A stretch of 38,168 nt of DNA from contig JAOARL010000038.1 in assembly GCA_025210555.1 (NCBI GenBank), forward strand, positions 1 to 38,168. Direction: 5' to 3'. Positions 23,035-31,097 of the stretch are shown piece by piece. The notes under the pieces are model-generated. The model did not search any database. It was given only the letters and a program-made list of their open reading frames with translations, and was not told where the DNA came from. This stretch comes from Clostridia bacterium (GTDB taxonomy: Bacteria; Bacillota; Clostridia; Lachnospirales; JAOARL01). Both the position numbers and the translations under genes were made by a program. Each line of letters begins with the position of its first letter. The stretch's first letter is position 1.

Positions 23035-23579
23035 TGAATATACATATATTAAGTAGAGACGAAGCAGAAAATTATGTGCCAGATGGGACAGCAGCAATTA
23101 TTTCAATAAGTTCATCAGAAGATAAAAAAGCAAATATAAATGAAAATTTATTTGAAGGTGTGTTACCTTTAGTATTCAATGAAGATACAAGTGTATCAGA
23201 TAACAGTTTTAATAGTGATATTGCTGGGGAAATAAACAATTTTCATGAAACTCATAAGGATGTAAGTGATCTTGTTGTGAATTGCGAAGCAGGTTTAAAT
23301 AGAAGTGCTGGAGTTGCATTAGGAATAGCATACAAACGTAGAGATAAAAACCTTGCAAGAAAGATACTTCTAGAAAAAAAACCTAATAGTTTAGTTTTTG
23401 CGCTATTAATTCATGGATTAGGTAAAGTTAAGGGTATTGACGAAATGTATGGCGCATACTTAAGAAAAACTAATGAGTATGGAGATATAAAAAGTGAGTA
23501 CTCAGTAGCAGAACTTATGGAAGCTAGATATGAAAATGCTGAAGAACTTGAAACATTATTTGATGAATTAGGAGCATAA
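23034..23579 (+). CDS. Dual-specificity/tyrosine phosphatase-like protein
   Basis: A 181-residue protein with the Cys-x5-Arg P-loop of protein tyrosine phosphatases: VVNCEAGLNRSAGVALGIAY (about 81-100), with Cys 84 and Arg 90. The residue before the Cys is Asn, where the classical motif has His. The general-acid loop is not obvious. Similar short proteins are known in phages and Firmicutes. The ATG at 23034 shares a base with the upstream TAA; GGGAGG lies 13 bases upstream, somewhat far. It is the fourth gene of the operon. Protein or small phosphoester substrates are both possible. Confidence 0.75.
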   Translation: MNIHILSRDEAENYVPDGTAAIISISSSEDKKANINENLFEGVLPLVFNEDTSVSDNSFNSDIAGEINNFHETHKDVSDLVVNCEAGLNRSAGVALGIAYKRRDKNLARKILLEKKPNSLVFALLIHGLGKVKGIDEMYGAYLRKTNEYGDIKSEYSVAELMEARYENAEELETLFDELGA

Positions 23580-23581
23580 AT

Positions 23582-24064
23582 ATGAATATATTAGTTGTTT
23601 CAGATACACATGATAATTTTGAAGCTTTATTAAAAGTGTATGAAAAACATAAAGACGAAATAAGGTTAGTTATACATTTAGGTGATGGACTTAGGGATTT
23701 ATATGCTTTAAATGCAAAAGAATATATTGGTGTTAGAGGGAATAATGACTATTCTAATGAAGAATTAGTTAGAGCCAAAGAAATAGGGGATGTGACTTTA
23801 GTATTAGAGCATATACCTAATAGAAGTTATTTGACTTTAGAAAACTATAAAGAAAAAAATATAATATATATGCATGGGCATGAGCACAAATTAAAATGTG
23901 ATGAATATGATAAGTTATTAGAAGTGTCACCAGGAGCATTAACTTTACCAAGAGATGGTAATTTACCTACATATATTTTGATGAATATTATAGATAGTGA
24001 AGTAAATATAGAGTTTTATAACATCAAGGGAGAAAACTTACGAAATTGTAAGAAAAAGTTTTAA
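23582..24064 (+). CDS. YfcE/MJ0936-type metallophosphoesterase
   Basis: A 160-residue calcineurin-like phosphodiesterase. Metal-binding motifs run in order: SDTHDN (residues 7-12), HLGDGLRDL, VRGNNDY, then LEHIP where relatives have THGH, and MHGHEHKL, followed by VSPGALTLPR (usually NPGS...PR). Most ligands are present, so activity is likely; the altered fourth motif keeps its His. The family hydrolyses phosphodiesters such as cyclic nucleotides or model substrates. The start lies two bases after the phosphatase stop, with GGAG inside that gene, so it closes the operon. Confidence 0.87.
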   Translation: MNILVVSDTHDNFEALLKVYEKHKDEIRLVIHLGDGLRDLYALNAKEYIGVRGNNDYSNEELVRAKEIGDVTLVLEHIPNRSYLTLENYKEKNIIYMHGHEHKLKCDEYDKLLEVSPGALTLPRDGNLPTYILMNIIDSEVNIEFYNIKGENLRNCKKKF

Positions 24065-24175
24065 TTAAAAACTTTACTTTGATAAGCATTTAATATAATT
24101 TTAGAAAGTGAGTTTTAGCATAACACATAAGGTTTTTTCAGAAAATTATAAACTGAATTACAATTCAAAAACACA

Positions 24176-24204
24176 TTGAAAACTAAAATCTCTTATGTTA
24201 AAAT
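24176..24204 (+). promoter_or_regulatory. Promoter of chemoreceptor 2
   Basis: TTGAAA (24176-24181), 17 bases, TAAAAT (24199-24204), with a TGT extension before the -10. The rest of the 174-base gap holds only an AT-rich inverted repeat near 24055-24078 that may weakly terminate the preceding operon. Confidence 0.7.
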
Positions 24205-24238
24205 TTAATTGCTGATGAAATATCAAAGGAGGGTTTAC

Positions 24239-26260
24239 ATGAAAGCAAAGATTAGAGATTTATCTATTAAGGTAAAACTGATTCTAATAGCTGCTTTAAT
24301 TTTCTTAGTTTCTTTAGGAACATTAACTAAAATATCTTTAGATACTTTAAGTGCTGAAGTAGTTAATCAATGGAAAATAGAAGGGGTTAAATATGCTAGA
24401 GAAATTTTAGCAGGTATGGAAACTAATACAGTTATTACTGAAAACAATGATAAATCTGCAGCTGAAAAGATATTAAACGCAGGAAGGTTACTAAGTCATT
24501 ATACTACTATGTCAAATGATACTCTTAGAACAGTAGCAAAAGAAAGTGACTTAACTGAAATTAATATTGTTTCAGAAGGAAAAATTAAGTATTCAAATAT
24601 GGATGCTAATATTGGATATGAATATCCAAAGGAACATGCATTACAAGATTTAATTAATGGGTATGAAGACGAAATGGTAGAGGCACCAAGAGAAAGTACT
24701 GTAGATGGTAAATTCTATAAGTATGGAGCCGTTAGACTTGATAATGGAAAAGTAATTCAAATTGGTATTGATGTTAATGATATCATGGTTAAGAATGAAA
24801 AATACACATTACAAGCTAAATGTTCAGATATTGGTAATGATGAGTCTATTGCGTATGCATTAGTTATAAGTAAAGATTTAGAAGCTATTGCACATAGTAA
24901 TACAGAGAGAGTTGGGATTACACTTGACGATGCTGGAAGTATAGCAGCAGCTCAAGATGAGAAAGAATATGCAGGGTATTTCTTCTATAAACCAACACAA
25001 TCAGATGTTCTTGATATCTTATTACCTATGTACCATAATGGTGAGCATGTAGGAGCATTTAATATTGGTTTAAAGGCAGACCAAGCTTACTTAAATTCAA
25101 TACTTTTTGGTTCTTTTATTAAATCTTTAATAGTTATGGTAGTAGCATTTGTAGTAGGAATAGGTTTCTTAGGATTCTTTATTTCTAGAGTTTTAGAGCC
25201 AATTAAGAAATTAACTAACATTTCTAAAAAGGTTGCTAAAGGAGACTTAACAGAAACTGCTAACATAGATTCAAAAGACGAAATAGGGGTACTTGCAACA
25301 AACTTTGATAGTATGATTGATCACCTAGCTTCATTAGTTAAAAATATAAAAGATGCTGTTAATGAAACATCAGTTTCAGCAGAGCAACTTGCAACATCTT
25401 CAAATGAGACAACTTCATCAGCAGAAGAAATCGCAAACACAATTGAAGAAATTGCAAATGGAGCATCTTCACAAGCACAAGATGCAGAGCACGGGGCTGC
25501 TTTAACATCTAAGCTTGCAACTGAAGTAGAGAACTTAGCTTCTCAAACAGGAGAAATGTTAAACTTAACAAATGAAGTTGATAAGAGTAATAAAGATGGT
25601 GTTAAAATTATTGGTTCTCTTAAAAATAAGACTACTCAAAATAGTGCTTCAATAGATAATATTGAAAGTGCAATTAACGAACTTAACGTTAAGACTAGTC
25701 ATATTGGAGATATTTTAACAACAATCACTCAAATTTCAGAACAAACTAATCTTTTAGCACTTAATGCTTCAATAGAAGCTGCAAGAGCAGGAGAGCATGG
25801 AAAAGGATTCGCAGTAGTTGCTGACGAAATTAGAAAACTTGCAGAAGGTTCTAATGCAGCAGCTGAAGAAATAAAAGGAATTGTATTACAAGTTCAAGAA
25901 GAATCTAATAATACAGTTAATATAATGCATGAAGTAAAAGAAATAACTACTGAGCAGGTTTCAGCAGTTGATAGTGCTTCAGAGTCATTTGAAAGTATTT
26001 CTAGTGCGATAAATGAAGTTACTGAAAAAATTGATACAATTTCTAAATTTGTAGATGCACTTAATAATGAAAAAGTTCAAATAGTATCTGCAATTGAAAA
26101 TATCTCAGCAGTATCTGAAGAGACAGCTGCAGCAAGTGAAGAGGTTTCAGCTACAGTTGAACAACAAACTTCATCAATTGAGGGAATTGCTAAATCAGCA
26201 ACAAACTTAAAAGATATTTCAAAGAAATTAAATGATCAAATTAATATATTTAAGATATAA
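24239..26260 (+). CDS. Methyl-accepting chemotaxis protein 2
   Basis: Transmembrane chemoreceptor, 673 residues. TM1 is at about 14-32. A large extracellular sensor (about 35-285), probably a double Cache domain, follows, with segments such as [12 protein letters not shown] and [22 protein letters not shown]2 is at about 290-315. A HAMP domain ([20 protein letters not shown]) and a signalling hairpin come next, with [20 protein letters not shown] at its tip near residue 505. The ATG at 24239 follows AAAGGAGGG. It is a single-gene unit with promoter and terminator. The sensor differs from chemoreceptor 1, so the ligands probably differ. Confidence 0.94.
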   Translation: MKAKIRDLSIKVKLILIAALIFLVSLGTLTKISLDTLSAEVVNQWKIEGVKYAREILAGMETNTVITENNDKSAAEKILNAGRLLSHYTTMSNDTLRTVAKESDLTEINIVSEGKIKYSNMDANIGYEYPKEHALQDLINGYEDEMVEAPRESTVDGKFYKYGAVRLDNGKVIQIGIDVNDIMVKNEKYTLQAKCSDIGNDESIAYALVISKDLEAIAHSNTERVGITLDDAGSIAAAQDEKEYAGYFFYKPTQSDVLDILLPMYHNGEHVGAFNIGLKADQAYLNSILFGSFIKSLIVMVVAFVVGIGFLGFFISRVLEPIKKLTNISKKVAKGDLTETANIDSKDEIGVLATNFDSMIDHLASLVKNIKDAVNETSVSAEQLATSSNETTSSAEEIANTIEEIANGASSQAQDAEHGAALTSKLATEVENLASQTGEMLNLTNEVDKSNKDGVKIIGSLKNKTTQNSASIDNIESAINELNVKTSHIGDILTTITQISEQTNLLALNASIEAARAGEHGKGFAVVADEIRKLAEGSNAAAEEIKGIVLQVQEESNNTVNIMHEVKEITTEQVSAVDSASESFESISSAINEVTEKIDTISKFVDALNNEKVQIVSAIENISAVSEETAAASEEVSATVEQQTSSIEGIAKSATNLKDISKKLNDQINIFKI

Positions 26261-26265
26261 TAAAT

Positions 26266-26293
26266 AAAGTGCTGATTTATTTCAGCACTTTTA
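26266..26293 (+). terminator. Intrinsic terminator after chemoreceptor 2
   Basis: AAGTGCTGA-loop-TCAGCACTT stem (26267-26290) followed by T residues. Confidence 0.88.
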
Positions 26294-26320
26294 ACTTGTT
26301 TATAAGGAGGAAAAAGATTT

Positions 26321-26968
26321 ATGTGTTTTGATGAAATGATTTATGAGGAAGAAGAAAATAAAAATATAGAATTAAATGAAGTTCAAATAGAAGAAATAGA
26401 AAAAATGGCTTCAAGTACATTTGGTGTAATAAATAGGTTTCTTGGAGTAACTAAGGTGTTGGAAATAAAAATACCAGAAGTTAAGGAAGCTCTTAAATGG
26501 ACTAATCCAAGAGAATATAATAGAAGAATTCAAAAGAACATAGATGTTTTATCTTCTTATGACAGAAAGATACTTATTGAAAATGAAGATCAAGAAAAGG
26601 GAATAGAAGCTAAGTATGAATATGTTAATGAAATGGATGTTGCATTAAGACTAACTGGAGTATCAAAAGCATTTTTGCTTGGATATACAGATAACCCATT
26701 AGAGAATTTAACAGATGAATCTATTTTAGAAATTATTGAAAATGAAACTTTAAGAAGAAAGAAAGTTAAGGGATTAAGACAATTCTATGGTATATCTACA
26801 AAAGATGTTGCAGAACAAATTTTTCATGATGAGAGTAAAATTGACTTTAAAAACTACCAAAATTATGAAAAACATTTAGAAATGAGTGAAGCATTATATA
26901 ATAAATTTACTGAAAGAGTTCCAAAGCATACAGATTTAAAAACTGATATAAGTTTAGAAACTGCTTAA
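26321..26968 (+). CDS. Unrecognised 215-aa soluble protein
   Basis: No family recognised. It is a charged, mainly helical protein with an acidic N-terminus (EEEENKNIELNE) and no signal peptide or membrane segment. A segment near residues 145-165 (KVKGLRQFYGISTKDVAEQI) has the feel of a helix-turn-helix but does not fit a known DNA-binding family well. AGGAGG lies about ten bases before the ATG. It is bounded by terminators on both sides. The upstream gap is too short for an obvious promoter, so it may depend on read-through from the chemoreceptor gene. Confidence 0.65.
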   Translation: MCFDEMIYEEEENKNIELNEVQIEEIEKMASSTFGVINRFLGVTKVLEIKIPEVKEALKWTNPREYNRRIQKNIDVLSSYDRKILIENEDQEKGIEAKYEYVNEMDVALRLTGVSKAFLLGYTDNPLENLTDESILEIIENETLRRKKVKGLRQFYGISTKDVAEQIFHDESKIDFKNYQNYEKHLEMSEALYNKFTERVPKHTDLKTDISLETA

Positions 26969-26984
26969 TTATAGCAGTTTTTTA
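26958..26984 (+). terminator. Terminator overlapping the stop codon
   Basis: AAACTGCT (26958-26965) and AGCAGTTT (26973-26980) form the stem, followed by TTTTATTTT. The stop codon lies in the loop. Confidence 0.82.
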
Positions 26985-27030
26985 TTTTAAATAATTTAAA
27001 TTTAGTGTATAATTTTATGAGAGGTGAAAA

Positions 27031-27774
27031 ATGAAAAATTACAAATTAGAAATAAGCTACGATGGTAGTAAATATAGAGGATGGCAGAGACTTGGAAATA
27101 CGCCAGAAACTATTCAAGGGAAAATAGAGACGGTGCTTTCAAAGATGACAGGGGAAAAAGTTGAAATTATTGGTGCAAGTAGAACAGATGCAGGTGTTCA
27201 TGCAAAGATGCAAGTTGCAAATGTTAAATTAAATACTAATCATACTTCAGAAAGCATGTATATATACTTAAACGAGTACCTTCCTGAAGACATATGTGTA
27301 ACATTAGTTACGGAAGTAGACGATAGGTTTCATGCAAGATATAATGTGGTAAGCAAAATATATGAATATAAAGTTTTTAATTCTGTTCATGGAAACCCTT
27401 TTATTAGAAAGAGTACGTATAAATGCGAAAAAGAATTAAATATTGAAGATATGAAAGAAGCTGCTAGTTATTTATTAGGAGAACATGACTTTACTAGCTT
27501 CACAAATGTTAAATCAAAAAAGAAAAGTAACGTAAGGAACTTAATGAATATAACAATCGAAAAAGACGTTAATAACATGATAACTTTTGAATTTGAAGGA
27601 GATGGTTTTCTTCATAACATGATTAGAAAAATTATGTATGTTATACTTGAGGTAGGAAAAGGTAATGAAAGACCAATAGTTGCTAAGGAAATATTGGAAT
27701 CTAGAAATAGAGAAAATTCATTAGGAACAGCATTGGCTAAAGGATTATGCTTAAAGGAAATAAAGTACAACTAA
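27031..27774 (+). CDS. truA: tRNA pseudouridine(38-40) synthase TruA
   Basis: Isomerises uridines 38-40 in the anticodon arm of many tRNAs. The 247-residue length is standard. Key features are SYDGSKYRGWQR at the N-terminus, GASRTDAGVHA with the catalytic Asp, and ARYNVVSKIYEYKV, DFTSFTN and FEGDGFLHNMIRKI, which are typical of the second half. GAGAGGTG precedes the ATG, and a TATAAT at 27008-27013 may be its -10. It is followed 14 bases later by the phosphate transport pair, probably co-transcribed. Confidence 0.96.
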   Translation: MKNYKLEISYDGSKYRGWQRLGNTPETIQGKIETVLSKMTGEKVEIIGASRTDAGVHAKMQVANVKLNTNHTSESMYIYLNEYLPEDICVTLVTEVDDRFHARYNVVSKIYEYKVFNSVHGNPFIRKSTYKCEKELNIEDMKEAASYLLGEHDFTSFTNVKSKKKSNVRNLMNITIEKDVNNMITFEFEGDGFLHNMIRKIMYVILEVGKGNERPIVAKEILESRNRENSLGTALAKGLCLKEIKYN

Positions 27775-27788
27775 AAGGGGGAATTAAT

Positions 27789-28439
27789 ATGTTTTTTCAA
27801 AAAGGTAAACAAATAGATGAACTTATAAACACACATATGAACTCAGTAAAGGAGTGCAAATATACCTTTGAAGAGTTTATCAGTGAGGTTTTTAATGAAG
27901 GACCAGATGCAAGATTAGAAGCATTAGTTAAAAAAATTAGTAGATTAGAATCTGATGCAGATGAACATAGACACGAGTCTATAAAGAATCTTTTAAATGG
28001 ATCTCTTTTGCCAGATACTAGAAGAGAGATGCTAAAAATAGTAGATGGAATTGATAGAATTGCTAATGATATTGAGGAGATTTCAAAAGAAATATATTTA
28101 CAAAAAATGAAATTTCCTAAAGAGTTTCATGATCAAATTTTAGATGTTGAAAAGAAAGAACAAGAGCAATTAGAACTATTATGCAAGGTAATAGATAATT
28201 TACTACTTAATACAAATAAGTATGAAGATAATATTGATATGATTAAGGAAATAAGATCACTTGAAAGTGACATAGATGATATTGAATTTGCAATGATAAA
28301 AGAATTATATGATATGAAGTATGAGTTAGCTTATAAGAACCAAGTTAGAGTAGCTATATCTTCAATTGCAGATATATCAGATTTAATTGAGAATATATCA
28401 GATTTATTAGAAATAATAATATCAACTAGAAGGGTGTGA
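27789..28439 (+). CDS. DUF47 (PhoU-like) Pit accessory protein
   Basis: A 216-residue helical cytosolic protein of the DUF47 family, which is distantly related to PhoU and found beside Pit phosphate transporters. Typical segments are LVKKISRLESDADEHRHES, LPDTRREMLKIVDGIDRIAN, ESDIDDIEF and a final SDLIENISDLLE helix; acidic pairs could bind metal. It probably regulates or supports the transporter encoded five bases downstream. AAAGGGGG precedes the ATG at 27789. The open frame extends upstream into truA but without a ribosome site. Confidence 0.92.
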   Translation: MFFQKGKQIDELINTHMNSVKECKYTFEEFISEVFNEGPDARLEALVKKISRLESDADEHRHESIKNLLNGSLLPDTRREMLKIVDGIDRIANDIEEISKEIYLQKMKFPKEFHDQILDVEKKEQEQLELLCKVIDNLLLNTNKYEDNIDMIKEIRSLESDIDDIEFAMIKELYDMKYELAYKNQVRVAISSIADISDLIENISDLLEIIISTRRV

Positions 28440-28443
28440 TTTT

Positions 28444-29397
28444 GTGATACATCCATCGGTTTTATCAGGAGCATTTCTAGGATGGAACTTAGGTGCAAAT
28501 GATGCAGCAAACATATTTGGAACAGCAGTTTCAACAAAGGTTATAAAATATGCAACAGCAGTTACTTTAATTGCTATTTTTGTAATAATGGGAGCTTATT
28601 TCGAAGGTTATAGAGGAGTAGATAAATTAAGTGAATTTGCATATAGTGGAGGAGTTAATACTCCAATAATAGCATTTTTAGTCATGCTTGCAGCATCACT
28701 TACTGTATTTACTATGACATTTCTAAAACTGCCTGTATCAACATCACAAGCAGTTATAGGTGCTATAATGGGAGCAGGAGCTTTAACTGGTCAAACTGAT
28801 TTTTCAAAAGCTACTAAGTTTTTTAGTGCTTGGTTTATAACACCTCTAGGAGGATTAGTTATAAGTTTTATACTTTATAAAATTTTTAGTATTTATTTTG
28901 AAAATCGGGTTACTCATATAGCTCATTATGATAGGGTTATTAAAATTGGTTATTACATAGCTGGAATATTTTCAGCCTACTCATTAGGAGCTAATAATGT
29001 TGCTAATGTTACCTCAATATATGCGGGAGATCTTAATTTGCTTAATACGCAGCAAGCAGTATTAATAGGTGGAGTTACAATAGCATTAGGTGTAATAATG
29101 TATAGTAAAAGAGTAATGATGACAGTTGGTAGCGGATTAGTTGCATTATCACCTATATCAGGATTTATATCTGTACTTGCAGCAGGTATAACAGTATATA
29201 TTTATGCAATAATTGGTATACCAGTTTCAACTTCACAAGCGATAGTTGGAGCAATTGTCGGTATAGGACTTGTAAAAGGAGTTAATACTATAAGCTTTAA
29301 AACAGTTAGAAATATTATGTTTGCTTGGTTTGCAACACCAACGATAGCAGGTATAGTAAGTTTTGTATTTATAGTAATAAATAATAGAATAAATTAA
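28444..29397 (+). CDS. pit: Inorganic phosphate transporter, PiT family
   Basis: A low-affinity, ion-coupled phosphate importer in the cell membrane; 317 residues with about ten hydrophobic helices. The duplicated PiT signature is clear: GANDAANIFGTAVSTK near the start and GANNVANVTSIYAGDL in the second half. Each half also has PVSTSQAVIGAIMG / PVSTSQAIVGAIVG. Start is GTG at 28444, with GAAGGGTG upstream. It forms a pair with the DUF47 gene and ends at a terminator. Confidence 0.94.
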   Translation: MIHPSVLSGAFLGWNLGANDAANIFGTAVSTKVIKYATAVTLIAIFVIMGAYFEGYRGVDKLSEFAYSGGVNTPIIAFLVMLAASLTVFTMTFLKLPVSTSQAVIGAIMGAGALTGQTDFSKATKFFSAWFITPLGGLVISFILYKIFSIYFENRVTHIAHYDRVIKIGYYIAGIFSAYSLGANNVANVTSIYAGDLNLLNTQQAVLIGGVTIALGVIMYSKRVMMTVGSGLVALSPISGFISVLAAGITVYIYAIIGIPVSTSQAIVGAIVGIGLVKGVNTISFKTVRNIMFAWFATPTIAGIVSFVFIVINNRIN

Positions 29398-29415
29398 TAC
29401 AAAAACTAGAAGGGC

Positions 29416-29444
29416 GGGCATAATTATTGTCATGCTCTTTTTTT
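29416..29444 (+). terminator. Intrinsic terminator after pit
   Basis: GGGCAT (29416-29421) pairs with ATGCTC (29432-29437), followed by seven T. Confidence 0.72.
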
Positions 29445-29466
29445 ATAAAATTTTAGGAGGAAAGTT

Positions 29467-30996
29467 ATGAATTTTAAAGATGTTGTTAGTAATTTGGCTA
29501 CAGTTAATGACTTAAAGAGAATATCAAGTGCATATGTAACAGACTATAAAAATATAGAGAAAGAAGAGTTGAAAGCAGTCTTGCTTAAAACTGCCCCACA
29601 ATACTATTTTTTTGACAATATTGTTAATTCATTAAAGCAACTTAGTTTATCTGAAAATAGAAATGATAGAGTAATTTCTCAAATAATAATTAAGCACATG
29701 CTTTTGAATACAGATGATTTCAAGACACTGCAAAAAGAGCTTACAGATGAAGTTATTAATTATGAACAGATGATAGTTAATAAATCTAATGATTTTGAAA
29801 TTGATGAGAAAAAGTGTGAAGGACAAAACTTGTCTTTATATAAATATGTATTAGAAGCAGCTTGGGAGAGAAATGGTGATATTTCTCCAGATGAAAAAAA
29901 TCTTCTAGAAAAGATAAGAAAAAAACTAAATATAACAGAAGAAAACAATCATATATTAGAGGCTTCTATTGGAAAGTTTCCGTTAAATGAAAACAAATTG
30001 CATACAAGAGAGGATATTGAAAATGTACGTAGAAAATTACAAACTCTAGGAATATTATTTAGCATAAGAGATGAAGAAAAAAACACTTATGATATAATAC
30101 CAGTGGAAATCGTAGAAGTATTAAGAGAGTATTTCGAAATTGAAATGAAGGAACATGGGTACAGAGAATTAATTTCGAGTAAACATTTTAGAAACAAGAT
30201 ATATTTAGTTAACATATTAGAGAAGAGTAATATAAATGTTAGTAATTCTATGAAAATGGATGAATTAAAAGAACTATGTATAAATCATATAAAACCAAGT
30301 GTGTTATTAGGTGGATATACACCAAGAGATGGATTAGATACAAGTTTATTATCAAAATGGTGCTCAGAACTTCATTTAAATGTTTCTGGACAAAAAAGCG
30401 AGCTAATCAAAAGAATAATAGATTTTTATGATAATTTAAGAAGGGAAATAAAAGAAACTCAAGATGAAAGAGAAATTTGGTACAAGTTTTATGATGAATT
30501 AGCGTATAGAAATTTAAGTGAATTAAGAAAGCAAAATATAATAGTTAAGGATATAGAATGTGAGAAATACTTTGAAAGAGCTACGGATTATTTATTTGAA
30601 AATATGCTTATGCACAAACCTCTAATATTAAAAGGAACTGAGCATCCTGATGGTATGTTATCATATCAAGATAAGCTTTTTATGTGGGATAATAAATCTA
30701 AAGAAAAAGAGGTTCACTTATTAGATCATATAAAACAGTTTGACAGATATATAAAAAAATCTGACAAGAAAGTTTCTGTATTTCTTGTAATAGGCCCTGC
30801 ATTTACTAAAGAGTCTACAAATATAGCGATGCAATATATGCTTGAGAATGAAACTGTTATATGTATGATTACTGCTAGAGAGTTAAAGCTGTTGGCGCAA
30901 AAATGGAAAAAAAGCTCTAAATCAGGAACTAATCCATTTCCACTAGGATATTTTAAGCAACCAGGAGAGTTTAAATTAGATTTAGTAACAATTTAA
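29467..30996 (+). CDS. SAP-domain protein with PD-(D/E)XK nuclease-like C-terminus
   Basis: A 509-residue cytosolic protein. Residues about 125-175 (AAWERNGDISPDEKNLLEKI and on) look like a TerB/EF-hand-like helical domain. Residues about 284-322 form a SAP-type DNA-binding motif (SLLSKWCSELHLNVSGQKSE and LIKRIIDFY). The C-terminus has a restriction-endonuclease-like pattern: EHPDGM (Asp 395), then FMWDNKSK (Asp 408, Lys 410), and HIKQFDRYI, where a Gln motif is usual. This suggests a DNA-cutting enzyme, perhaps for repair or defence; no methylase or partner is adjacent. AGGAGG precedes the ATG. It is a single-gene unit closed by a terminator. The domain calls are by eye. Confidence 0.7.
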   Translation: MNFKDVVSNLATVNDLKRISSAYVTDYKNIEKEELKAVLLKTAPQYYFFDNIVNSLKQLSLSENRNDRVISQIIIKHMLLNTDDFKTLQKELTDEVINYEQMIVNKSNDFEIDEKKCEGQNLSLYKYVLEAAWERNGDISPDEKNLLEKIRKKLNITEENNHILEASIGKFPLNENKLHTREDIENVRRKLQTLGILFSIRDEEKNTYDIIPVEIVEVLREYFEIEMKEHGYRELISSKHFRNKIYLVNILEKSNINVSNSMKMDELKELCINHIKPSVLLGGYTPRDGLDTSLLSKWCSELHLNVSGQKSELIKRIIDFYDNLRREIKETQDEREIWYKFYDELAYRNLSELRKQNIIVKDIECEKYFERATDYLFENMLMHKPLILKGTEHPDGMLSYQDKLFMWDNKSKEKEVHLLDHIKQFDRYIKKSDKKVSVFLVIGPAFTKESTNIAMQYMLENETVICMITARELKLLAQKWKKSSKSGTNPFPLGYFKQPGEFKLDLVTI

Positions 30997-31003
30997 TAAA
31001 AAA

Positions 31004-31029
31004 GGCACAAAGTCTACTTGTGTCTTTTT
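31004..31029 (+). terminator. Intrinsic terminator after the SAP-domain gene
   Basis: GGCACAA (31004-31010) and TTGTGTC (31018-31024) form the stem, followed by TTTTT. Confidence 0.8.
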
Positions 31030-31031
31030 AC

Positions 31032-31060
31032 TTGAAAAAAAAGAGTTTTCATTGTACAAT
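31032..31060 (+). promoter_or_regulatory. Promoter of the ABC-F gene
   Basis: TTGAAA (31032-31037), 17 bases, TACAAT (31055-31060). Confidence 0.65.
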
Positions 31061-31097
31061 TAATTGATTTGTAATAAAGAGGAAGCGGTGAATATAA

